Below, piece after piece: positions 23,440-34,503 of a stretch of 64,000 nt of DNA (the stretch's first letter is position 1; each line of letters begins with the position of its first letter). Source of the DNA: Todiramphus chloris collaris. Lineage: Eukaryota > Chordata > Aves > Coraciiformes > Alcedinidae. The notes beneath the pieces are model-generated. The model worked only from the letters and a program-made list of their open reading frames with translations, was not told the origin of the DNA and ran no database searches. The position numbers and the translations under genes were made by a program. The DNA lies in assembly GCA_025345505.1 (NCBI GenBank), contig JANVCC010000048.1, positions 3,392,640 to 3,456,639 on the forward strand. The letters are read 5' to 3'.

Positions 23440-23760
23440 GCTGTGGCAGTGCAGCCTGAAGGCGCCCAGGGGCTGATGACGCTGGGAGCGAGAGGAGAGG
23501 GAGGGGGGTCGGGAGCAGCCTGCGGGCCTGAGCGCGGGGGCGGCAGATGGACGGGAGCGGGAGGGGCCGCAGGCCCGGGGCAGGCAGTGCGGGGGGGGGC
23601 AAGAGCGCCCCGCAGGCCCGGGGCGGGCAGTGCGGGGGGCAGGGAGCGGCCCGCAGGCCCGGGGCAGGCAGTGCGGGGGGGCAGGAGCGGCCCGCAGGCC
23701 CGGGGCAGGCAGTGCGGGGGGCCGCGGCGATGCTCAGGCGGCGGAGGCCAGAGGCCTGTC
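23440..23760. promoter_or_regulatory. Intragenic GC/CpG-rich island with minisatellite
   Basis: The sequence switches abruptly from AT-rich to very GC-rich with many CpGs. The core is a minisatellite (23567-23728). The island sits in a CREM intron about 2 kb downstream of the first coding exons. It could be an internal promoter on either strand or only a GC-rich repeat expansion. Open frames here arise from the composition and are not taken as genes. Confidence 0.4.
23567..23728. repeat. GC-rich minisatellite, about four units of 41-43 bp
   Basis: Units start with CCGCAGGCCCGGGGC at about 23567, 23610, 23651 and 23692, giving periods of 43, 41 and 41 bp. Each contains GGCAGTGCGGGGGG or a close variant. 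The last unit is partial. Confidence 0.9.
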
Positions 23761-25292
23761 CCCAGGAGGCCTTTCAGCTTCGCTGTCATTGCGAGTGGCA
23801 CAACTGCAGCAACCCCGCTTTGCTCTCTAGGCCGCCTGACCAAAAGAGAGACTCCCAGATGTCAACTCCGGGCTGTTAATCCTGAGCCTTCGAACTGAAG
23901 CGCAAGTGTTTCGTTTTAGTGCTGAGATCTGTCAGTGATACAGAGTAGATAGTTTTAACTGAAAGACCTGAGGCTCGCACCCAGTAACAGCTGCAGCCTC
24001 ACACATGGTACTTGAGCATTAAACCCAGATAAGCATAAAAAGCGTTTTCCCTGAGGACCCAGCAGAAGCCCTCCCACAGCATTAGTGACAGCTTTTCCCC
24101 TGATCAGCACTGAAAATCCCAGGTGGCAGAATTCACAGGTATTTTCCTGAGACACTATTGCACAAACTGATAGATTTGTTTACACATAAATCATCCTGTG
24201 AAGTTAAAACACACAATTTGAACTGAACTATCAAAGCAAGAAGAAAGGTGGGGATGACATCAACAAAGCAAACCAAATAAAATTCTTGGTTTCATGCTCC
24301 AGTCTTAAATAAAACAGACAGTACTCCCAATGCTGCAGGTATCAAGACCACGACAAATGCCACAGGTACCAAACCAACAAATAAGCCTTCAGAAGTATTT
24401 TGTGGTCCAAAGACCCAACAAAGAGTAGCTGCATTCAGGCTTTGAAATATACCTTTAATGTAAATCAAGTATCTAACACACCAAATACATGTCATCAAAT
24501 CTTACCAACTCAATTCTCACTTCCAATGATGAAGAAATTCTGTAAGATGTATTTAGAAGTTGTTTTATTTCACAAAGGTTTTTTGAAGATACTTGTAAGG
24601 GGTCTATACAGCTTCCTGAAGCTATAAATCTTGGTAGTGGCAAAACCACTATTTCTCTCAAGCACTGAAGGTTTCAGTGCATATCTTTAATGTTTGAGAA
24701 TTATTACTATGTCATCTTTTATCCATTCACTACCAAGAAAGATTCCAGGTATGGCTACAATACAGGACATGTATATTCTTAGGACTCCAAACACTGTCAT
24801 TGGATGTAGAGGGATGAAACAAAACAAGCACACATAAAATATGCACTTGCAAGAAGATGAAACAGACTGTACAAAAACTGGAACTGGGAAAGGACCATGG
24901 TTATTTTTATTCAGTTTTGTTATACAACACATCTTCAAGACAGGCATTTTAGCTACGCTTGATCTTGCAGCCACCTCAACTCCTTAGGACCCTATTCCCA
25001 CCTCCTTAACGAACATAATCATCGGGGGGAGGAGGGGGGAACCCACATAATGATCACTTTAAAAGTCCTGCTCTCCTGAAAGTGTTACCTTTTAACAAAC
25101 CTGATGTTATAGTAGCACTTTGAAAACTATGCCTGTGGTATTTAACAGTTATACCTTTGCTATATTCTTTTTTTTATTTAATAGCAAGACTTGCAGAACA
25201 TGAGAACTCTGTACAAATTGATAATTTAAAAATCACAGCAGTTGTGAATATCACTTTACTGAATCTTCTTATCTTTCCACATTTCAGCTTAC

Positions 25293-25416
25293 CTCAGATC
25301 TTGAGGAAATACGACTTTGGCCTGGCTGATTCTGAAGGTGACCAGCATCTCTCTCTGGCACAGAATCTACTGCACTGTCATCCTGTTGTGATTCAACCAT
25401 TGCCATGGTCATCCGT
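25293..25416 (-). CDS. CREM: CREM exon carrying the MTMAMVESQ start
   Basis: The exon begins after acceptor GCTTTTAG with ACGG and then ATG (25412), and encodes 40 codons to donor GAG|GTAAGC. The peptide begins MTMAMVESQQDDSAVDSVPE, which matches the N-terminus of mammalian CREM (MTMETVESQ). When a noncoding exon is spliced in front, this ATG can start the protein. When exon 26059-26099 is used instead, the frame reads through it as an internal methionine. The exon ends in phase 0 and so joins the Q1 exon, or directly the first KID exon, in frame. The C-terminal half (ERDAGHLQNQPGQSRISSRSE) has diverged from mammals, as this region does generally. Confidence 0.95.
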
Positions 25417-26058
25417 CTAAAAGCAAGTACATACACGTATAAATAATGCAGTACAGGGAGGTATGTCAGGCACCTAGGGAGAAAAAAGCAGTTCCTGACT
25501 ATTTTATATTTGGAGCAGTCAACTAACAGAAAATAAATAGATGTCTCTCTCAGAACTATCAGATTAACTGATGTCCTTTCTTCCTGTTTCCCCATAGTAA
25601 AGTATTCATTCACGCAGCCAGAAGCTCTAAAACAAGTGCTTCAGAAAGCTGCCGGAGTGGCAGTTTGGGAAATGATTCTCAGGGGCAGGACAAGCACAGG
25701 GTCCCAGGGTCCCCTGCAGCGTTGCCAGCAGGGATGGGAGTGCAGCGCTTCCAGAGCAGCCCATCACCTCTGACCTGTCGCGTCTCCCACGGGACAGGGT
25801 TCAAACTGACCAGCAGACATGCGCTGCTACAGCCCTCTTGAACCTTCCAAGATACCAACCCCTGGCTGGGATCTACACTTGAACTGCCTGTAAACTACTT
25901 GCGGCTCAAGGCGCACAATGATTCTTCCCGTTTTGCAGGTTTAAAAGTAGGGCAAGTTTCGTGGAAGAATAAGCAACTCCCTGACCCTCAATTTAAGCTG
26001 AGTTTAAACTCTATAGAGAAAGCTTCCAAATATATCTGCTATATGAAAATGCAGTTAC
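25417..26058. other. Short CREM intron (642 bp)
   Basis: This separates the alternative N-terminal exon from the exon with the MTMAMVESQ start. A GC-richer stretch lies around 25680-25800. No further exon or repeat was recognised. Confidence 0.7.
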
Positions 26059-26099
26059 CTGGCAGTGGCTTTTCCATATCTCTTGGAACGCTTAGCCAT
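26059..26099 (-). CDS. CREM: CREM alternative N-terminal coding exon
   Basis: On the minus strand an ATG at 26099 opens MAKRSKRYGKATA plus two bases, ending AG|GTAACT. Spliced to 25416 it continues R-R-MTMAMVESQ without a break. Human CREM has a comparable basic leader (MSKCARKKYIKTNPRQ) before MTMETVESQ, so this is most likely the homologous exon. In mammals such leaders are tied to alternative upstream promoters used in testis and brain. The leader here is rich in Lys and Arg and poorly conserved in sequence but similar in length (15 versus 16 residues). The 5' limit is unknown. A possible acceptor (CACCTTCAG) lies upstream near 26172, so the exon might be internal or a first exon. Confidence 0.85.
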
Positions 26100-26194
26100 A
26101 ACGGAAGGTGTGTGTTTTAAAACAAGAACTTGGTTCTCTTCGGCTCACTTTCTCTCCTACCAAACCCTGCACTGAAGGTGCAACATCGAACAGG

Positions 26195-26221
26195 TGATGT
26201 CACAAACATTGCCATGGCAAC
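26195..26221 (-). promoter_or_regulatory. CREM: CRE variant next to an RFX X-box palindrome
   Basis: About 100 bp upstream of the ATG at 26099 lie TGATGTCA (26195-26202) and, 6 bp further, the perfect 12-bp palindrome TTGCCATGGCAA (26209-26220). Read on the minus strand with flanks it is GTTGCCATGGCAAT, 13 of 14 positions of the RFX X-box consensus GTNRCCNNRGYAAC. RFX factors (notably RFX2) and CREM itself are regulators of spermatid genes, so this fits an internal CREM promoter used in germ cells. Motifs are seen directly, but promoter use is inferred. Confidence 0.55.
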
Positions 26222-29200
26222 AGGTCAGTTTACAAACAAGACAGAGACAGGCTAAGGGTCAGGCAGAGGCAGGGAGGACACCCCACGGGCATGCTCCCAC
26301 CTACACCTTCCACAAGGAATCGAGGCCGCAAAAAGATGTGATAGAGTTGTGGGATTTAAGAGGCAGCAAATATTGTTACCTCAGGTTCAGTTACGGTAAC
26401 TCAGGGGTGGCAAACCCGTCTGAACCCAGAAGTTCCACTCTTTCAACTGGCTGATACTCTAGTTTCTTCTCAGGTCTTACACTGAGAGCAGGAAGAAACA
26501 GGAAAGGTGGTCGGCTACGCGCCTGACACCGAGGCTCCTGAATTTAGTCCCATGTATTAAAAATGAGCTACATTAAATCAATTTAAATGTAAACCCAAGT
26601 CCTTTTGCGGCACAATATTCCACAGTCTCTGAGAATTTTTTTTTTAATTCACCCTTTTTGCCTAAAATAAAGGCATGAAAATACGAAAAGGAATCCAGTC
26701 AAATGATGCAGAGAAGAGTATTTCTAGCTCCTATCCCTCCAGGGGCATTCTGCTGACCAGATTTAGGAGTACTACAGCTAGTGGTAGCCAATCTGTACAC
26801 AGCTCAAGATTGAATGGGTTAACATCAGTATTTCTGCCAACAGAAGTGCCATGCTCTACACCACTACCTACACAGATTAGATTCATAAGGAGACATTTTA
26901 CACCTAAAATCTTTCTGCATTCCTGGCTTGTTAGTTACCACCAATTACTTTCTTTTCTTGGTACAATCTAAAGATCTACTGAAAGTCACCAAAGTTCAGC
27001 AACTTTGGGGAGAATCTTTTCACCAAACTTTCCACCAGAATTTTCTGTAACAAGATGTTTATCATACTAAATCATTCCAGTTTTATATATGCATTCAGTA
27101 TAACAGTAATAACTAAAAAGCAGGAAAAAATAGAAGTTCCTCTTTTGTTGATTAGGACCATCCAGAGAGTCTCAAATGTGAAAGGTCTCTCTGGTTCACG
27201 TGAGAAAGACTCCACAAGCTCCAGGACAGGCCACACACCAAGGAAGATTAAACGGTGCATAGGCATTGGCAACGTATTTCTTGCAATCTCTTCCTAAAGA
27301 TGAGAATATAGTCAGAATTAATTCACTTCATACAGGCCCTGAATTATTTTCCTGTCCAAAGCCATCTGTCACAGACAACCTACTGCTGAAAACAAACCCA
27401 AACCAAGTACTTTTATTCCCACAGGACACACTCCATAGCATTTTTCGCTGGAAAGAGCTATTCTTCAAAATAGGTTTCAGGGTCTAAATTTTAGCTTAAT
27501 TCCTCACTGATTGCAGAGCACTATGAGAAATGTATTTATTTTTACTACTTTATCAGGACTTTTCTCCCAAAGTCTTTTCATCTGCTCTGCTCCAGTAACT
27601 GAGTTAGCAAATAGCTATGCAAAGAGCATCAGCGCAACAGAGAAATCCAAACAAAAAGTTCTTCCTGGCATTTTACAAAATAAGATACAGAGAAAGGACT
27701 GAAATTTTTAGATTATGTTAAATTATAACAACAGCAAATATTATACATGCCAGCAAAACAACCAATATAATTAAGACTTATGTCATAATTGAAAAACTCT
27801 AGAATTTAAATAGATTTTCCATCTGCAGTTGTGTGTATTTTGACTCAACACTTAACGATTGTCTATTTTACATCTTCAGCAAAGTGAACACTGAAAATCT
27901 GTACACTGCTTTTAATTGGCTTTCTTCTGACTGCCATAAAATGCAACTGTTACCCTAGAACACAGCAAAGCATTCTTTCTAGATAAGCTAAAATCCACTT
28001 CTTTTTGACAGCCCGCTGATTCTAGTATTGAATGAGGGGCGGGAGACAGAGACTAAATGATTTGTAAACAGAGACTTGATGAAAAAAAGCCACCCAAATA
28101 TAAAGCCCAAACCATCGCCTAGAAAACTGAACCAACAAAAGGGGTATGTAATTTTTAATAAGGCACTAGTTACCTAGTTCCTAGTCAGCATAAAACTGGG
28201 ATGAGAAAGCTGACTAAGGACACAGCGTAGCACACTGGACTAACAACTCAGATGTGTTACAGGATTCTGGATCTTGTAACCAAGGGGGATTACTACACTT
28301 GCAAGTGAAGATCTGAGCCCACGGGGGTAGAAGCACAACAGCCACACGGGCCACGTCACTTCACGAGGGCTTGTTCACAGCTCAAGATTATGCCTACTGG
28401 GAAACTCCTGAATTTCACAGTCCAGGCCAGGTTATCTCTGCCTTTAGTGCACTCTCGTAAACTCTCAGATTCCTATAACCCGAGCCGTACAGGTTGGGTA
28501 TTTTCTGTATTATCTCAGGTCTCATTTTACCATGAATACATCAAATGGTTTTTAACAAATATATAGAAAAATACACAGCAAAATCCTAACTATTTTTTTC
28601 CCAAAACCTCAGTAATATGGACTGTGGTAAGGAAGTTATTTATCCAGTCCAGAAACTATCAACATAAACAGTTTCTACGTGGATTGTGCTGAATCAGTCT
28701 ACACTGCAAGCAAATTCTAACATATTTATTGCTTTTAAGTTTCAAAGTAGGAAAAAAAGAAAAATGTTTTGCCAAGCACTCATCCTTTGTAAACTGTATC
28801 AGCAGTAGCATACGTCACACTTCAGTTTTCATTGCCCTCCTGTTTTAAAGGAAAACCAAGGAAACAGTTTTCAAGTATATGACCTTAAGTCCTGTTTAAA
28901 ATTGTTTTTCTTCTTTATATGATTAATTATATACAAGCTTTAGTCTTACATTCAGTGTTAAGACATCCTTTTCTTACATTTTCCACCTCGGTTGCGCACC
29001 CTCACTAACCAGTAATTTTAAATATTAGTCTGGATCTTTGAGTTAATAAACAAGTTACACCTCTCCCCTCCCATACAAAGGAGTACGAGGGGGGAAACAG
29101 CTCTCAGTAACATAGCCAGATACCTGCTGCTTCCTACACAATAGCACGGATATTTTCAGGGTCTGTCAGGAGTTTTAACTGTTAATTAGCTAGTAACATT

Positions 29201-30400
29201 TCAATATACATTGGCATATGTTTACTCACTGAGACTAGTCTAGGGTAGGGCAGTAGCAGGTAAACACTGATTAAGATCATGCACATGAAAAATTTCTTCT
29301 GCTAATAGCAGCAGCAGCCCTGAAAGCACACTGCTGACAGGCAGCATCAGCTAAAGGAAAAGGCTGCCCGTGGAAACTGGAACTCATTTACAGCTAAAGG
29401 AGTGACCTTCTTTTATGGTTTTGTCCTCAGGTGAAAGGTGAAGGACAGAAGAGCATAAAAAAAAAAATCCATTCACTCCCCCCTAAAACTGCTGTTTGCT
29501 TTACAATGACACCACTGAGTATTAATAAAAAATATTTAACGTCTTTTGGTGAAATTAAACATATTTTGCATAACTGGAAATGCAGGACTCTCCCATTAAA
29601 TACGCGGAGACGTTTTAAGGACAACTTCTTTATTTCAACAATGCTTTATACATCAGAGACTGTTTACAAAGGTGCCTTTTTACAGAGAAAATGGTGAGGG
29701 GCTAAGAAATATGTTCCAACCCTTGACCAAATCTAACTGAAGGCTTTTATTCACAGGGAAGTTACTAGAAAGCAAGGGTGGGAATTTACAAACACCTATT
29801 TGGCATGAGCCCACTGTGAGGGTGGAAACTCTCCACGTGCACTAGTTCCAGAACGTTGTGTTTTCAAGTCTGAAGTCCATAATCTGCTTTCCTGCACTGC
29901 TTTGTGAAACACACCAGCTGGCAAGGTGGCCACCTTCGGCTAGGAATGAGCAACAGTGCAACAGACCAGATTCTGAAAGTGTAATCTTTCTGTTTTCACA
30001 GTGACCAGAATATTAAGGTTTTGTGTCTCCGAAAATCTAACGTGTTTCTTTGTTTTCTTCCCCATCTTTTTCTTCCTAGAATATCTTAACACCCTCAAAG
30101 AATAAAAATTACTCCCCCAACCTGTCACTGCTGTAAGCACAAGCACGCTACTCTGCATCTCCCTACGTCTGCCACCTTGATAATCCGGACAGGACAGTGC
30201 TGAGTCTGCTATGAAGAGGACACATGGTCCCTGCCTAAAGAAGAGTTCAACCAGTCTCTGAGCAGATAAGAGGATCGTTTGAAGTGTCGGTACCTGTGGA
30301 ATCGTGTAACTGCCACTAGGCACGCGGCACTCGGCATCAAGTCAGACGCTGACCTGGCAGCGGTGGATGCAGACAAAACCCTCAAACTTTACGCAAGGAC
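26222..30400. other. CREM first intron (about 4.9 kb in all), no gene seen
   Basis: This is AT-rich sequence between the island promoter and the first coding exons. No CR1 tail or LTR was recognised. The segment at 28205-28290 has a faint tRNA-like look but is too diverged to call. Confidence 0.5.
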
Positions 30401-31048
30401 TCACGAAGCCCACCGTGCTCCTCTCCCACCTCTTTTCCCGTCCCAGCTCGGACGGGACAAGCTATGGGCGAGGATGTACCAAGGTCTGCCGGACCCCCTC
30501 CCACAGCCAGCGCTCTCCCCTGCGGCAGGCGGGGCAGCAGCCCGGAGACCCAGGGGCCCTGCGAGTGCCGCGGAAAGGCAACGCCGCCCCGCAGCCTCCC
30601 TGTCCGGAGCGCCGGCGGGCGAGTCGAGCCGCTCTCCCTCCTCAGCCTCGCTCCGCAGAAACGGCCCGAGCCGCAGCCTGACGAAGCCCGGCCAGCACCT
30701 CGGCTCCCGGGCAGCGGAGACGCTTTTAGGCCTCCCGACGGAGCTGCGCCGAGAGAGAAAGAACGAGCGAGGCGAGCGGGCCCTGCGCGGCCCTCCCTTG
30801 AGCGCGGCGCGCTCCCGGCCGCCGACGGGGACGCGCCTCCGCTCCCTCCTGCGCGCTCCCGGCGGCAGGGCCCGAGCCGAGCGGCACAGCGCCCCCCTTT
30901 TCCTTCCCCTTCCCTTCTCTTCCCTCCCCTGCCCCTGCCCTGCCCTCCGCGCTGCCGGGGCCCGCCGCTGCCCTCCGCGCTCCCCCACTCCCAGCCCGCA
31001 GGGGGTCGGGCTGCGCGCACACGTGTCCCCGCCCCCTCCCGCACTCAC

Positions 31049-31180
31049 CCGCCGCCCTGTACGTGGTGCCCCCGTCACAGGGGGTGGGGGGGGGAGTGGG
31101 CCGGGCGGGGCCGCACGTCGGTCTCACGTCAGCGCTGATGCAGCCGCGCCGCCGCGGGGGCGCTGAGGAAATGGCGTCTA
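31049..31180 (-). other. CREM: Probable noncoding first exon of CREM
   Basis: The minus strand has a strong donor, GGCGG|GTGAGT, with the exon ending at 31049. Upstream come CRE-like and CCAAT elements. Joined to ACGG|ATG at 25416 it would give the standard start MTMAMVESQ. The start site is not visible and the right limit is a guess. Confidence 0.5.
31124..31131 (-). promoter_or_regulatory. CREM: CRE variant in the CREM P1 promoter
   Basis: TCACGTCA on the plus strand reads TGACGTGA on the minus strand, one base from the full CRE and keeping the TGACG core. It lies about 80 bp upstream of the predicted donor. Confidence 0.5.
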
Positions 31181-31243
31181 CGGCGACTCCCAGCCCCAGC
31201 GGCCGCGGAAGGGGGAGGAGCCTGGGCTCGGTCGGCGCCGTCG

Positions 31244-31320
31244 ATTGGTCCGCGGGGAGCCCAACGGCCGGCGCGCTGACCAACCGCCGCCGCGGGGCTG
31301 CCGGCAGCGCCCGCCATTGG
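31244..31320 (-). promoter_or_regulatory. CREM: Two CCAAT boxes upstream of CREM
   Basis: ATTGG at 31244-31248 and 31316-31320 reads CCAAT on the CREM strand. The two are 72 bp apart, about 200-270 bp upstream of the predicted donor. NF-Y binding is the usual interpretation. Confidence 0.55.
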
Positions 31321-31554
31321 CCGGGGCGGGGGTGGCTGGGGGGGGCAGGCCCGCCGGGCGCCTCACGCGGCTCGCGTGGAGCCGGGTGGCGAAGGGCGGG
31401 GGGCGCCGAGAGGCTTCGGCGCGGAGCCGGCCGAGCGCCGCCGATAAGGGGCGGTTGGCGGGGCCGCGCCGGCTCTGGGCCTCCCCGAGGAGCCCGGCCC
31501 GGGCGGGGCCGGCGCTTTTCCCCGAGCCGGTCCCCGGGGAAGGTGCCGCCGGTT

Positions 31555-31580
31555 GTGTGTGTGTGTGTGTGTGTCCCCCC
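31555..31580. repeat. (GT)n microsatellite with adjoining C-run
   Basis: About ten GT dinucleotides are followed by a run of Cs at the edge of the CpG island. Confidence 0.9.
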
Positions 31581-31699
31581 CCCGGCGCTGCTGCCGTGGC
31601 GAGGTAGGCGGGAAGTCGTTGAGGGGCCGGCCGGTGGGACAGGCGGCCGGCGGCGAAATTGTGCTGTTGACCGAAAGCACGTCTCTTGCGTCAGTGGTT

Positions 31700-34200
31700 C
31701 TTACTGTGACATATGCGGGCTTGGGAAGCGGGGCGCCGCGTGTTTATCGGGCTAAATAAACCAGAAACCGCCAGGAGGGAAGGAGCGGGAGCTACGTGCG
31801 TGTTTCCCGGGATACGCTCAAATGTCACGAGTCACGCTGGGGCTGTTCCGGCCGCTGGAGCGTTTCTTGTTCCAGGAAGCCTAGGGCCCGTATTCTCCGC
31901 TCCCATAATCCCAAAATGCCATAAACTCTGTTAGCAGAGGTGTGGTAACGTACGTCTGACTGCTGCCCAGTGTTTTACAGAGCAGCGGCAGAAGAGATTA
32001 CGCCTCGGTGTATTTTGAAGTACGTCTATACGTCCCTCCCCTTATATTCTGAAGTTACATAATGTGTTGACCCATTTTTACTGGTTTTGTTTTTTTTTTT
32101 TTTTCCCTGTGAGAAACTATTAAAAAGTGTGCTAAATAAGAACAAAAACCCCACGTTGATTTCACATGACTCATTGTGATTGAAGAATTGGAGGATGTGT
32201 GCGTCAGGATTGGTAATAGGTCCATATGGGTCAAATATTCAGCCCTATTCATGGAATGAAGAGAAGCCAGATATTGATTTCCTGTGTTAAAAAAAAAAAA
32301 AAAAAAGTCAAATAACTATTATCTCTTCCTTCAAGAAAGATTGGTGATATTTATTTGCACAGGCTTTTGCTTTTCAGCAGTCAAGTCTGTCAACTTTGCC
32401 TCAGAAGTTATTTAATGCAGCTATCAAAATCACAATCTAGTGCAAAGAATGCAACATCTCTAATGTTCCTATTGCTTACGCAAGTTTTCAGTTTTCATCC
32501 TATATTTCCTTTGTCGAAATACTGAGCAACATCCCCTTCCTGTTTTGAGTTCTGTTTCCTTTTGTTTCTTGCATATGTTTTACAGGTCTTCTTAGGGTTT
32601 TAAACAGGAGTTTCTCTTCCCACAGTTAATAACCTTCTGGTTTGACAGCTGACCCATTGTTATGCCCATTCACAGAGACGTGTGCTTTACTAGAAAACCT
32701 CTGGTCAGTTAGAAAATATTTGACAGAATAAGATAAATGAATGGGCAAGTGTAAAATCTACTGAGAATAACTCTGCTGTGAAGCCTCTGGAAGAAATTCT
32801 GCCTTTGGTCAGTACTCAAAGAGCCAAAAGCAGTTCCTATGATACTAGTAGCAGCTCAAAAAATATTTTTGAAGGTAGAAGTTTGATTACAAACTGGAAG
32901 AAATTTGGAATGCGTGTGTTAAGTAATGGAAACCACTGGAGGGAGTTGTTTCTAAACACGCCGAGAATTTCCATGGAACTCTTACAGTGTGGATTTGGGA
33001 AAACAGTTGGTTTTCTCTTGGTTCTCAAGTGAGTCATAAGCAGCTTTGCAATGTTTTACCAAAAATTTATTACTATGTATACCCCTTCTCTCTGATCATT
33101 TAATGAAGTGCATCAGAGGGGTGAGTGAACTGCCAGAAGGATTTTAGTCCCGGGTGATATAAAGACGATATAAGCAGCTTCTGCTCCTGCTACAGCTTAC
33201 TGAAGCTGGTGGGCTGGAAGAGGAGGGCGATGAGGAGGAGGTGTCGCATTCTTGCTGTGCCAGGGTTGGGGTGCTGTATTTGTTAGCTGAGGCTGAAAAT
33301 GCTGTGCTACAAAAGTCTGTCACTTTAACTACAACAGTTCTAATTACATTGGTATCAGTCCCTGATAGGAAACACATTAATTTCAGTGCTAAGATCAAAA
33401 GCAATTCATAACAAGACCACGCAGTCCGGATTCTTTATGACTGTCATAATTTACATAAGGTGGTTCTGAGTGTGTATTTGAAATCCAGGCACTTTGCTGC
33501 CATCAGAATGACTACCCGGGTCAACTTTTCTCTCCAACCTGAAAGAGCCAACCTGCAGGTTCAAGGAGGTATCAATGATTCAGTCACAGTTAATTTTGAA
33601 TTGCTTATTGGCTTTGGTGGGCAAAGCCCGAAGTTCTGCAAAGAGAAGTTGAAACTGTAACTGAAAGAGCGATGTCAATTTAAGCAGCTCCCAGTTGCCT
33701 CTGGCATCCCCTTCCCAGCCACTCAGTTACATTGATCCCACTGCTTGGGACACCCAGAAGCTGTCTGGGGCAGGAATTTGAGGTAGATACACTGTATAAA
33801 GAAAGGTTTATTTCAACCTGGATGAAGTCTTGAGTCTAGGGCACCATCAGGGAGAGAGAAACCCCACCTCAGCCCAGGCGGGGTAATGTGTGAGCAGGGA
33901 GCAGGAGCAACTTCAAGCTGACACCAAGACATAAAGAGATACTCTTTGCAGAGAACGTGAGCACTTCACCAACCTATGTCACATCAACATGAATGCCATC
34001 AATGTAATCTCAATGGATTTCACATACTTGGACTTCACAGCTATCTTTTAAACAAGGTTTCTCTTTTTTTAAGGAATAGGGTCAGAAGAATTTCGTGTGT
34101 TTCAGTTGTAGTCTTGTAAAAAAAAAGTTCATAGATTGTCACGGCATAGGGAAAGACAGAAAAAAGAATACGGCAGCAAATCTCTTTTTCATTAGAGGTG
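31700..34200. other. Intergenic sequence, no gene seen
   Basis: This is flanking sequence beyond the CREM promoter, with poly-T/poly-A tracts (about 32087-32104 and 32286-32306) and a purine-rich GAGGAGG patch near 33220-33242. I recognise no exon or element. Confidence 0.55.
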
Positions 34201-34204
34201 GGGG

Positions 34205-34503
34205 TCAAGTAGAAGGGGCCAGGCTCTTTTCAGTGGTGCCCTGGGATAGGATGATGGTTACAAGGTGAAACACAGGACGTTGCACCTCAACATGAGGAAA
34301 AACTTCTTCCCTGTGAGAGTGCCAGAGCCTGGCCCAGGCTGCCCAGAGAGGCTGTGGAGTCTCCTGCTCTGGAGACTTTCCAGCCCCCCCTGGCTCTGTT
34401 CCTGTGTGGGCTGCCCTGGGTGACCCTGCCCTGGCAGGGGGGTTGGACTCGATGACCTCCAGAGGTCCCTTCCAACCCCTAACATACTATGAGTCTATGA
34501 TTC
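34205..34503 (+). mobile_element. CR1 LINE 3' end fragment
   Basis: The segment contains ACATGAGGAAAAACTTCTTC, AGGCTGCCCAGAGAGGCTGT and GGTTGGACTCGATGACCTCC, and ends in ATGAGTCTATGATTCC. Orientation is plus. Confidence 0.93.

Larger units (their letters stand above)
17236..25292. other. CREM intron (about 8.1 kb) with CR1 copies and a GC-rich island
   Basis: The intron lies between the N-terminal and Q1 exons. It holds CR1 fragments at 22189-22487 and 22628-22803, a poly-A tract around 22900-22945, a GC-rich island with a minisatellite at 23440-23760 and an unexplained segment at 20040-20480. The remainder is AT-rich and unremarkable. Confidence 0.6.
3512..31180 (-). other. CREM: CREM locus overview (upstream promoter to ICER exon; bZIP exons off the left edge)
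   Basis: The exons at 26099-26059, 25416-25293, 17235-17089, 13184-13093, 12950-12805 and 6763-6575 join in one open frame of 246 codons plus one base, all with GT-AG introns. The order is basic leader, N-terminal segment, Q1, KID with RRPSY (Ser133 in this numbering, Ser118 from the internal Met), and Q2. Three transcription entry points are suggested: the CpG-island promoter, a possible promoter at 26.2 kb and the ICER promoter at 3.65 kb. The DNA-binding and leucine-zipper exons are missing only because the window ends. CREM is nuclear and binds CREs as a dimer. It activates or represses depending on which glutamine-rich and KID exons are included. Confidence 0.95.
30400..31700. promoter_or_regulatory. 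CREM: CpG island, CREM upstream promoter (P1) region
   Basis: A dense GC- and CpG-rich island lies 5 kb upstream of the first coding exon. On the minus strand two CCAAT boxes (31244-31248 and 31316-31320), a CRE variant TGACGTGA (31124-31131) and a good donor (31043-31048) occur in the order expected of a promoter and noncoding first exon. A (GT)n/C-run lies at 31555-31580. Long open frames on both strands, up to 295 codons, are composition effects of the island. Boundaries are by eye. Confidence 0.75.

Noticed and set aside
23045..23898. Open frames over the minisatellite (up to 185 codons)
   Set aside because: They follow the repeat in every frame and have no domain signature.
28205..28290. 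tRNA-like or SINE-like stretch
   Set aside because: Only a vague resemblance to tRNA-derived repeats. No cloverleaf could be drawn with confidence.
30279..31755. Several open frames of 180-295 codons on both strands in the CREM island
   Set aside because: The sequence is extremely GC-rich, so stops are rare. The translations are Arg/Pro/Gly/Ala-rich on all frames and match no family.
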